Position numbers and translations under genes: made by a program. A DNA stretch of 64,000 nucleotides, taken from positions 806,001 through 870,000 of the forward strand of contig NZ_CP021435.1 in assembly GCF_002549795.1 (NCBI RefSeq), read 5' to 3'. Shown here piece by piece: positions 58,865-64,000 of the stretch. Origin of the DNA: Halomonas beimenensis (lineage in GTDB: Bacteria > Pseudomonadota > Gammaproteobacteria > Pseudomonadales > Halomonadaceae). A model generated the notes under the pieces. That model searched no databases. It was not told the DNA's origin and saw only the letters and a list, made by a program, of their open reading frames with translations. Each line of letters opens with the position of its first letter. Positions within the stretch are counted from its first letter, which is position 1.

Positions 58865-59464
58865 TCAATAGTCGATGCCGCGACGCGCCTCGAGGCCCGC
58901 GTTGAAGCCGTGCCGGACTTCCTGCATCTCGGTGACGGTGTCGGCCATGGCCAGCAGCTCGCGGTGGGCGTTGCGCCCGGTGAGGATCACGGTCTGCTCG
59001 GGGGGGCGATTCGCCAGGGCCTGTCGGACGGTGTCGATATCCAGGTAGCCGAACTTGAGCATGTAGGTGATCTCGTCGAGCACCACCAGGTAGACCTCGG
59101 GGTCGGCGAGCAGGCGCTCCGCCTCGGCCCAGACCTCCAGGCAGGCTCGGGTGTCGGCCTCACGGTTCTGGGTCTCCCAGGTGAAGCCGGTGGCCATGAT
59201 CGCCACCTCCAGGTTCGGATCTTCCTGGAGGCGTTCCCGTTCCCCGCATTCCCACTGGCCCTTGATGAATTGCACCACCCCGACCCGGTAGCCATAGCCC
59301 AGGGCGCGGGTCACGGTGCCCCAGGCGGCGGTGGTCTTGCCCTTGCCGTTGCCGGTGAACACCAGCAGCTGGCCGCGTTGTTCGGTGGCGCTCGCCACCC
59401 GCTCGTCCACGTGGGACTTGAGCTTCTGCATGGCCCGGCGGTGGCGTGTCTCGCGATCGGTCAT
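58865..59464 (-). CDS. cobO: Cob(I)alamin adenosyltransferase
   Basis: The enzyme adenosylates corrinoids using ATP to make adenosylcobalamin or cobyric-acid precursors. The 199-residue CobO/BtuR-type product has an unusual-family P-loop (GNGKGKTTAAWG near residue 38), VVQFIKGQW, and the LDEITYMLKFGYL segment. No other cobalamin gene is visible nearby, so it may serve salvage. It lies 60 bases after the RimK-like gene on the same strand and may be cotranscribed. Confidence 0.93.
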   Translation of the reverse strand: MTDRETRHRRAMQKLKSHVDERVASATEQRGQLLVFTGNGKGKTTAAWGTVTRALGYGYRVGVVQFIKGQWECGERERLQEDPNLEVAIMATGFTWETQNREADTRACLEVWAEAERLLADPEVYLVVLDEITYMLKFGYLDIDTVRQALANRPPEQTVILTGRNAHRELLAMADTVTEMQEVRHGFNAGLEARRGIDY

Positions 59465-59524
59465 CTTGTGTTCCTGTGTCTGGCCCGGATGAAAGCGGCA
59501 GCTTACGCCAGCGCGGCACCGGCG

Positions 59525-61006
59525 TCAGCCGCGGCGGCGGGCCTCCATGCGCGCCAGGAACACCGACATGATGCGCTCGTACAGGGCGGGGCCCAGCACC
59601 GCATCCTCGATGCCGGCGTCCACGTTGGGATTGTCGTTCACCTCGATGACCAGCACCCGCTCGCCGATCTGCTTGAGGTCGACGCCGTAGAAGCCATGGC
59701 CGATCAGCCGGGTGGCGCGGAGGGCGGCGTTCACCACCGGGGCCGGCACCTCGCGGGGGGCATGGGTGGTGAAGCCGCCGCTCTTCATCCGGCCGCCGGA
59801 ATGGTCGTAGATCTGCCAGTGGCCGCGCGCCATGAAGTAGCGACTGGCGAACAGTACCTGCCCGTCCAGCACGCCGATCCGCCAGTCGAACTCGGTCGGC
59901 AACCATTCCTGAAGCAGCAGCAGGGCCGAGGTGTCGAACAGCCGGTCGGCCTCGCGGATCAGCGTCTCCCCGGAGTCGATCTTCACCACCCCGCGGGAAA
60001 AGGCACCGTCGGGCACCTTGAGGACTCGGGGATAGCTCAGGCCCTCGGCCAGACGGGCCAGTCGCGAACGGTCCCCCCGACGCAGCAGGAGGCCCTCCGG
60101 CGCGGGCACGCCCCGGGCACGAAGCAGCGCATGCAGGTAGACCTTGTTGGTGCAGCGCAGGATGTCGTCGGGGGCGTCGATGACCACCAGGCCGTCGTGT
60201 TCGGCCTGTCTCGCCATGCGCCAGGTGGGGTGATCCAGGGCCGTGGTCTCGCGTAGGAACAGGCCGTCGAATTCGGCCAGGCGGCCGGCGTCGCGGCGCG
60301 TGATCAGCGAGACGTCGATCCCCAGGCGGCGTCCGGCGCGGATGAAGGCCTTGAGCGCGCCCCGGTTGCTCGGCGGCAGGCTTTCCTCGGGATTGACCAG
60401 AATGGCCAGGTCGAAGCGATAGCGCCGCCGGGCACGGGGCGATCGCCAGACCCGGCGGGCGTGGCGCTGGAGCGCCCGGGCGAAGAGGTCCTGTTCCTCC
60501 TCGTCGAGGTCGCGCAGGCGGCAGGGGCGGATCCGCTCCACCCGCCAGCGGCCCTGGCGGCGTGCCAGCCGCACCTCCAGCAGGGGACAGGGCAGCCGCT
60601 CGAAGAGCCGTCGCGCGAGCGCCGCCAGGGTAGGCTCGAGACACTCGCCGAACAGCACGCGCAGGCGAAGCCGATCGCCGGCCAGGCCGCCGTCACGGGA
60701 CAGTTCCTCCAGCAAGGGGGCCAGCGGGGCCAGCGCCAGGTCGAGGGTGGCCTTGCGTGACAGGGTGTTGAGGGTGTCGACCCGGGGCTGCACGCGCTGG
60801 CCGCGGGCCTGAGCCAGCAGCGAGACGTAATAGCCGAGGCCCAGGTAGTCCAGCTCGCCGCAGAGGTTGAGCACCCGGGTGCCACGGTCCCGGGCCGTCG
60901 TGGTGGGCTCCAGGGCCAGGAAGTCGTCCGCGGGCATGAGGTCCTCGGAGGGGAAGTAGGGCCGCCAGTCATCGAGGCGGTCGACGACGATTCGCAGGGT
61001 GCTCAT
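59525..61006 (-). CDS. RimK-family ATP-grasp protein with N-terminal RLAN domain
   Basis: A 493-residue protein. The N-terminal half resembles the RimK-like ATP-grasp N-terminal (RLAN) domain: RIVVDRLDDWRPYFPSED, YYVSLLAQARGQ. The C-terminal half is an ATP-grasp ligase domain (from about residue 270, with CTNKVYLHALLRARGVP, KVPDGAFSRGV, LLQEWLPTEFDWRIGV, VIEVNDNPNVDAGIED). Relatives ligate amino acids, often glutamate, to a peptide or metabolite; the substrate here is unknown. It is often encoded next to a GNAT or GCS2-like protein, and a GNAT gene is indeed divergent here. Confidence 0.88.
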   Translation of the reverse strand: MSTLRIVVDRLDDWRPYFPSEDLMPADDFLALEPTTTARDRGTRVLNLCGELDYLGLGYYVSLLAQARGQRVQPRVDTLNTLSRKATLDLALAPLAPLLEELSRDGGLAGDRLRLRVLFGECLEPTLAALARRLFERLPCPLLEVRLARRQGRWRVERIRPCRLRDLDEEEQDLFARALQRHARRVWRSPRARRRYRFDLAILVNPEESLPPSNRGALKAFIRAGRRLGIDVSLITRRDAGRLAEFDGLFLRETTALDHPTWRMARQAEHDGLVVIDAPDDILRCTNKVYLHALLRARGVPAPEGLLLRRGDRSRLARLAEGLSYPRVLKVPDGAFSRGVVKIDSGETLIREADRLFDTSALLLLQEWLPTEFDWRIGVLDGQVLFASRYFMARGHWQIYDHSGGRMKSGGFTTHAPREVPAPVVNAALRATRLIGHGFYGVDLKQIGERVLVIEVNDNPNVDAGIEDAVLGPALYERIMSVFLARMEARRRG

Positions 61007-61162
61007 CGGGCAGGTAACCGGGTGGGGGAGACGGCCACAGCATGCGCCTGAGCCCCATTCCCTACAAGCTGCTACATGCGTGAAAATATTTCATCTCAAG
61101 GGCCGCTGACAGGGTGCTCCGGTCTCGCCAGAATCCGATTCAGGACCACCGGATGCGCCCCC

Positions 61163-61630
61163 ATGACCCCGACCCTGCGCCTCGCCGATTCCCGGGACCT
61201 CGCCGCCCTCTATCGACTCGAGCAGGTGGCGTTCACCGGCGATCGCTTCAATCGCCGCCAGCTCTGGCACCTGCTCAATCGCGCCCATGCCCTGACCCTG
61301 GTGGCCGAGGGGGGCGATGGCCGATTGCTCGGCTACGGCACCTTGCTGTTCCGCCACGGCAGTGGCCGGGCCCGGCTGTATTCCTTCTGCGTGCACCCCG
61401 AGGCCCGCGGCGCCGGCCTCGGTCGAGGCATGCTGGAGTGGCTGGAAGCGGCGGCCCTGGACCGTGGCTGCGAGTGGCTCGCCCTGGAGGTCCGGGCCGA
61501 CAACCAGGTGGCGTTGTCCCTCTACCGCCGCCTGGGGTTCGTGCCCACGGACTGGCTGGGCGAGTATTACGAGGACGGCTGTGCCGCCTGGCGGATGTCG
61601 AAGGGCCTGGCGCTGGCCCGGGCCGGCTAG
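61163..61630 (+). CDS. GNAT-family N-acetyltransferase
   Basis: A 155-residue single GNAT domain: LRLADSRDLAALYRLEQVAF at the start, the acetyl-CoA loop HPEARGAGLGRGMLEW near residue 80, and LEVRADNQVALSLYRRLGFV at motif B. The substrate is not visible. It is divergent from the RimK-like gene; both could act on the same metabolite. The start is uncertain because the ribosome-binding site is weak. Its TAG stop lies within the first copy of a 14-bp tandem repeat. Confidence 0.85.
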   Translation: MTPTLRLADSRDLAALYRLEQVAFTGDRFNRRQLWHLLNRAHALTLVAEGGDGRLLGYGTLLFRHGSGRARLYSFCVHPEARGAGLGRGMLEWLEAAALDRGCEWLALEVRADNQVALSLYRRLGFVPTDWLGEYYEDGCAAWRMSKGLALARAG

Positions 61631-61680
61631 GTGCGGCCGGCTAGGCGCGGCCGGCTAGGCGCGGCCGGCTAGGCGCGGCC
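61621..61680. repeat. 14-bp tandem repeat at the 3' end of the GNAT gene
   Basis: GGCCGGCTAGGTGC (61621-61634) is followed by three exact copies of GGCCGGCTAGGCGC (61635-61676) and a partial GGCC. The first copy contains the GNAT stop codon, so the array appears to have grown from the gene end, as at fdhA. An inverted CTAGGCGC/GCGCCTAG pair (61669-61676 and 61688-61695) and a TAGAAT (61693-61698) lie at its edge, ahead of yajQ. Confidence 0.9.
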
Positions 61681-61728
61681 GATCCCCGCGCCTAGAATGG
61701 CGGGATCACTCACCATCGGAATCCCGCC

Positions 61729-62214
61729 ATGCCCTCCTTCGACATCGTCTCCGAGTTCGACCAGCACGAGGCCACCAACGCCGTCGACCAGGCCAACCGC
61801 GAGCTGCAGAGCCGCTTCGACTTCAAGGGCGTCACCGCTTCCTTCGCCCTCGAGGGCGAGACGGTCACCCTCGAGGCCGAGGTGGACTTCCAGCTGCGCC
61901 AGATGCTCGACATCCTGCGCAACAAGCTGATCGCCCGGGGAATCGATCCCCGCTGCATGAAGGTCGAGGACCCGGAGCTCTCCGGGGTACGGGCTCGCCA
62001 GACGGTGGCGCTCAAGCAGGGCCTCGACCAGAAGGAAGCGAAGGACATCGTCAAGCGGATCAAGGAAACCAAGCTCAAGGTCCAGGCTCAGATCCAGGGC
62101 GAGAAGATCCGCGTCACCGGCAAGAAGCGTGACGACCTCCAGCGCATCATGGCGCTGCTCAAGGGCGAGGAGGGGCCGGATCTGCCGCTGCAGTTCGACA
62201 ACTTCCGGGACTGA
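61729..62214 (+). CDS. yajQ: YajQ family nucleotide-binding protein
   Basis: A 161-residue YajQ (DUF520) protein of two ferredoxin-like domains. It opens with MPSFDIVSEFDQHEATNAVDQ and ends with DDLQRIMALLKG and LPLQFDNFRD. Family members bind RNA or nucleotides, and one from Xanthomonas binds cyclic di-GMP. The length is normal. The coding region contains nothing unusual; the 14-bp array lies just upstream. Confidence 0.95.
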   Translation: MPSFDIVSEFDQHEATNAVDQANRELQSRFDFKGVTASFALEGETVTLEAEVDFQLRQMLDILRNKLIARGIDPRCMKVEDPELSGVRARQTVALKQGLDQKEAKDIVKRIKETKLKVQAQIQGEKIRVTGKKRDDLQRIMALLKGEEGPDLPLQFDNFRD

Positions 62215-62237
62215 TCCACAAGGCGCATCCGGCCGCC

Positions 62238-62253
62238 CTTGACCCGGGTCAAG
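62238..62253. promoter_or_regulatory. FNR/ANR-type palindrome upstream of the small heat-shock gene
   Basis: CTTGACCCGGGTCAAG is a perfect 16-base palindrome. Its core TTGAC-N4-GTCAA matches the CRP/FNR-family half-site pattern TTGAT-N4-ATCAA, closest to ANR/DNR variants. It lies 16 bases before the candidate sigma-32 promoter and 111 bases before the Hsp20 start. Confidence 0.55.
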
Positions 62254-62268
62254 CCATCGTCACCTGCG

Positions 62269-62296
62269 CTTGAAATCCGTCGTGTCGTCACCAAGT
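62269..62296 (+). promoter_or_regulatory. Candidate sigma-32 promoter of hsp20
   Basis: CTTGAAA (62269-62275) is an exact sigma-32 -35 element; 13 bases later CACCAAGT (62289-62296) partly matches the -10 CCCCATNT. The gene product fits heat-shock control. Confidence 0.5.
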
Positions 62297-62363
62297 CTGA
62301 ATCTGCACGAGGCAGTACCGTGCGTGGTTCTTGTGGTGTCGATAACGCTTCAGGAGGTGACGT

Positions 62364-62891
62364 ATGGATCTGCAGAAGTGGTCTCCCTGGAACTGGTTCC
62401 GCAGCGAGGGCCAGGACGCGCCGGCCGGCGGCGAGCCCCGTCGCGGCGAGTTGACGCCGCTGGCGGGCATGCACCAGGAACTGGATCGCTGGATGGACGG
62501 CATGATGCGCCAGTTCGGCCTGCCGTCCCTGGAGAGCCGCTTCGGCGACATGCCCGAGCTGCTGCGTCCTCGCCTCGACATCGCCGAGCGGGATGACGAC
62601 TACCTGATCAGCGTCGAGGTGCCCGGCGTCGAGGAGAAGGACATCACGCTGAGCCTGGACGGGGATCGCCTGGTGATCGAGGGCGAGAAGCGCCAGGAAA
62701 GCACCACCAAGGAGGATCGCTACCAGCGGGTGGAGCGTTCCTACGGCAGCTTCCGTCGGCTGCTCGACCTGCCCGCCGACGCCAAGCCCGAGGCGATCGA
62801 GGCGTCCTTCGACAAGGGCGTGCTCACCATCACCGTGCCCCGCAGCGGCGAGGTCAAGTCCCGCCGCCGCGAGATCCCCATCAAGGGCTGA
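62364..62891 (+). CDS. Hsp20/alpha-crystallin family small heat-shock protein
   Basis: A 175-residue chaperone that holds unfolding proteins. An N-terminal variable part with WSPWNWF precedes an alpha-crystallin domain (about residues 70-165) with LDIAERDDDYLISVEVPGVEEKDI, VIEGEKRQE and the closing FDKGVLTITVPR. The Hsp20 of this type (HspC4-like) is common beside stress genes. CAGGAGG precedes ATG 62364. A sigma-32-like promoter and an FNR-type palindrome lie upstream. Confidence 0.93.
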   Translation: MDLQKWSPWNWFRSEGQDAPAGGEPRRGELTPLAGMHQELDRWMDGMMRQFGLPSLESRFGDMPELLRPRLDIAERDDDYLISVEVPGVEEKDITLSLDGDRLVIEGEKRQESTTKEDRYQRVERSYGSFRRLLDLPADAKPEAIEASFDKGVLTITVPRSGEVKSRRREIPIKG

Positions 62892-63038
62892 CGCCGCCGC
62901 CGGCGGCCGGACGCGCCGCCGGCGACCTTCTCCATAGCCTTTGCCTGACGCGGCCATTGATCTCCATCATTGGCACCGGGGGGGCGCTTGGGCTTCAATG
63001 AGGATACTGCCCTTCGCCGCCACGGGAGCGAGCGCCCG

Positions 63039-63416
63039 ATGTCCCATGCACGCCGAGCCGCCTACCTGACGCTTGCGGGAATCAGCTTCCTGCTGGGGGT
63101 GATCGGCGCCTTCCTGCCGCTGCTGCCGACCACCTGTTTCATGCTGCTGGCGGTCTGGGCCGCTTCCCGGGGGTCGCCGCGGTTCGCGGGCTGGATACGC
63201 CATCATCCCCGCTTCGGCCCCGCCGTCCTCGCCTGGGAAGCGGAGCGGGCGATCCCCCGACATGCCAAGTGGCTGGCCGGGGCCATGCTGCTGCTGTCGA
63301 TGCTGCTGCTGTCCGTCACTCTCACTGCCCTCTGGCTCAAGGCCGGGCTGATCGTCTTCCTGGGCCTGGTCGGCCTGTGGATCCTGACCCGGCCCGAGCC
63401 GGTGACCGACGCCTGA
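63039..63416 (+). CDS. DUF454 (YbaN) family inner-membrane protein
   Basis: A 125-residue YbaN/DUF454 protein. It has hydrophobic segments around residues 8-40 (LTLAGISFLLGVIGAFLPLLPTT, with the family signature GxFLPLLPTTxFxLLA) and 75-118, separated by a short basic loop (SPRFAGWIRHHPRFGP). The function is unknown. GGGAGCGAG at 63024-63032 supports ATG 63039 over an in-frame ATG at 62970. Confidence 0.88.
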   Translation: MSHARRAAYLTLAGISFLLGVIGAFLPLLPTTCFMLLAVWAASRGSPRFAGWIRHHPRFGPAVLAWEAERAIPRHAKWLAGAMLLLSMLLLSVTLTALWLKAGLIVFLGLVGLWILTRPEPVTDA

Positions 63417-63740
63417 GCCGCCCCAGGGCTATCGCAGATGGATCTGGCGAGGGGCGCCGGGGACAGGTCGAAGAGGGGGGCCTACGCCAGGGGTGAGGAG
63501 GATTCCTCCGAACGGGCTGGCCAGGGATGGCCAGCACCGGTCCTGCAAGCGGAGCGGGATGCGAGAGCGCCGCAGGGCGTCGGTAGCGCCCATGGAGGGG
63601 TTCACCGCGCCCCTCGCAGACCTGTCGACGGGTCAGCCCCGAGCGATGACACTAACTGCCTGAGCCGCCGTCGTCGGCTTTGAGATCGAGGCTGGGAGGG
63701 CCGTACAATGGCCGGCAATCTTCGACAGGAGCCATCCTCG
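63417..63740. other. Hairpin-rich intergenic spacer before pepN
   Basis: No credible gene is seen in these 324 bases. They contain GGAGG-ATT-CCTCC (63497-63509), a perfect GCTGGCCA-GGGA-TGGCCAGC hairpin (63516-63535), and two longer-range complementary pairs that cross each other: GCGAGGGGCGC (63447-63457) with GCGCCCCTCGC (63607-63617), and GACAGGTC (63462-63469) with GACCTGTC (63619-63626). It could be a dispersed intergenic element or a structured RNA. The pepN promoter lies at its end. Confidence 0.5.
63680..63709 (+). promoter_or_regulatory. Sigma-70 promoter of pepN
   Basis: TTGAGA (63680-63685) and TACAAT (63704-63709) are 18 bases apart, 31 bases before the pepN start; ACAGGAG at 63725-63731 is the ribosome-binding site. 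Confidence 0.65.
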
Positions 63741-64000
63741 ATGTCCGAACCGCAACCGATCTACCTGAGCGACTATCGTCCTCCCGCCTATCGTGTCACC
63801 CATACCGAGCTGACCTTCGACCTCGACCCCGCGGCGACCCGGGTCAAGGCCCGGCTCCACGTCGAGCGTCACCCGGATCGCGAGCCCGGCGCTCCCCTGG
63901 AGCTGGACGGCGAGCAGCTTGCGCTCAAGGCCATCGCCATCGACGGCCAGGCTTTGGGCGAGGACGAGTACGCCCTCACCGAGCGCGGCCTGAGGGTGGA
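63741..64000 (+). CDS. pepN: Aminopeptidase N, 5' end (partial)
   Basis: The first 86 codons of an M1-family aminopeptidase N; the gene runs out of the window. The opening matches PepN: YLSDYRPPAYRVTHTELTFDLDP, then LELDGEQLALKAIAIDGQ. The zinc-binding HEXXH site would lie further downstream and is not in view. The enzyme releases N-terminal residues from peptides in the cytoplasm. ATG 63741 is supported by ACAGGAG and a promoter just upstream. Confidence 0.92.
   Translation, partial: MSEPQPIYLSDYRPPAYRVTHTELTFDLDPAATRVKARLHVERHPDREPGAPLELDGEQLALKAIAIDGQALGEDEYALTERGLRV

Noticed and set aside
63438-63683. 81-codon open frame in the spacer before pepN
   Set aside because: Arg/Gly/Ala-rich translation without a domain, no ribosome-binding site, and it runs through several strong hairpins.

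Overview
The window is a contiguous, GC-rich chromosomal segment of a gammaproteobacterium. The housekeeping blocks (pdxA-rsmA-apaG-apaH-glpE-cca, the rpsU-dnaG-rpoD macromolecular-synthesis block, and yajQ) and the large glycine-betaine catabolic cluster fit a moderately halophilic member of the Halomonadaceae (Halomonas-like). That placement is inferred from gene content and protein style; no marker search was run. I see no rRNA or tRNA genes, insertion sequences, prophage or CRISPR array.

Layout. Bases 1-11,100 are core genes: the 3' end of pdxA, rsmA, apaG, apaH, glpE, cca, convergent folB-folK, plsY, tsaD divergent from rpsU, then dnaG and rpoD, with recognisable promoters and terminators. 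Bases 11,100-19,400 hold a membrane protein, a LysR regulator divergent from sdaA (serine to pyruvate), and a five-gene LIV-type ABC transporter. Bases 19,400-24,700 hold a LysR regulator divergent from frmA-fghA (glutathione-dependent formaldehyde oxidation), a GbdR-like regulator and mtgA. Bases 24,800-33,000 are the dimethylglycine demethylation operon (dipeptidase, DUF5943-like protein, dgcA, dgcB, two ETF subunits). Bases 33,100-42,700 hold an IalB-like protein, a BCCT transporter, glutathione-independent formaldehyde dehydrogenase, a striking 89-bp tandem array, and an NAD-dependent formate dehydrogenase. Bases 42,700-54,500 hold gbcA divergent from gbcB, a second GlxA/AraC regulator, glyA-soxBDAG and purU. 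The remainder is mixed: an EamA exporter, a DUF4168 protein, a DUF294 signalling protein with an exonuclease, cobO with a RimK-like ATP-grasp protein, a GNAT enzyme, yajQ, a small heat-shock protein, a DUF454 protein and the start of pepN.

How the genes work together. The window encodes almost a complete route for using glycine betaine as carbon and nitrogen source: uptake (BCCT), betaine to dimethylglycine (GbcAB), dimethylglycine to sarcosine (DgcAB with a dedicated ETF), sarcosine to glycine (SoxBDAG), glycine to serine (GlyA) and serine to pyruvate (SdaA). The methyl groups leave as formaldehyde or methylene-THF. They are handled by two parallel formaldehyde dehydrogenase routes (FrmA/FghA and FdhA), by PurU, and finally by formate dehydrogenase, which recovers NADH.

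Non-coding structure is the most unusual part: an 89-bp tandem array that grew out of the fdhA 3' end; heptanucleotide tandem repeats at three intergenic sites, plus a 14-bp repeat at a fourth; a TGCC-N5-GCGACA motif shared by the gbdR and gbcAB upstream regions; an ANR/FNR-type palindrome before the small heat-shock gene; and a hairpin-rich spacer before pepN.
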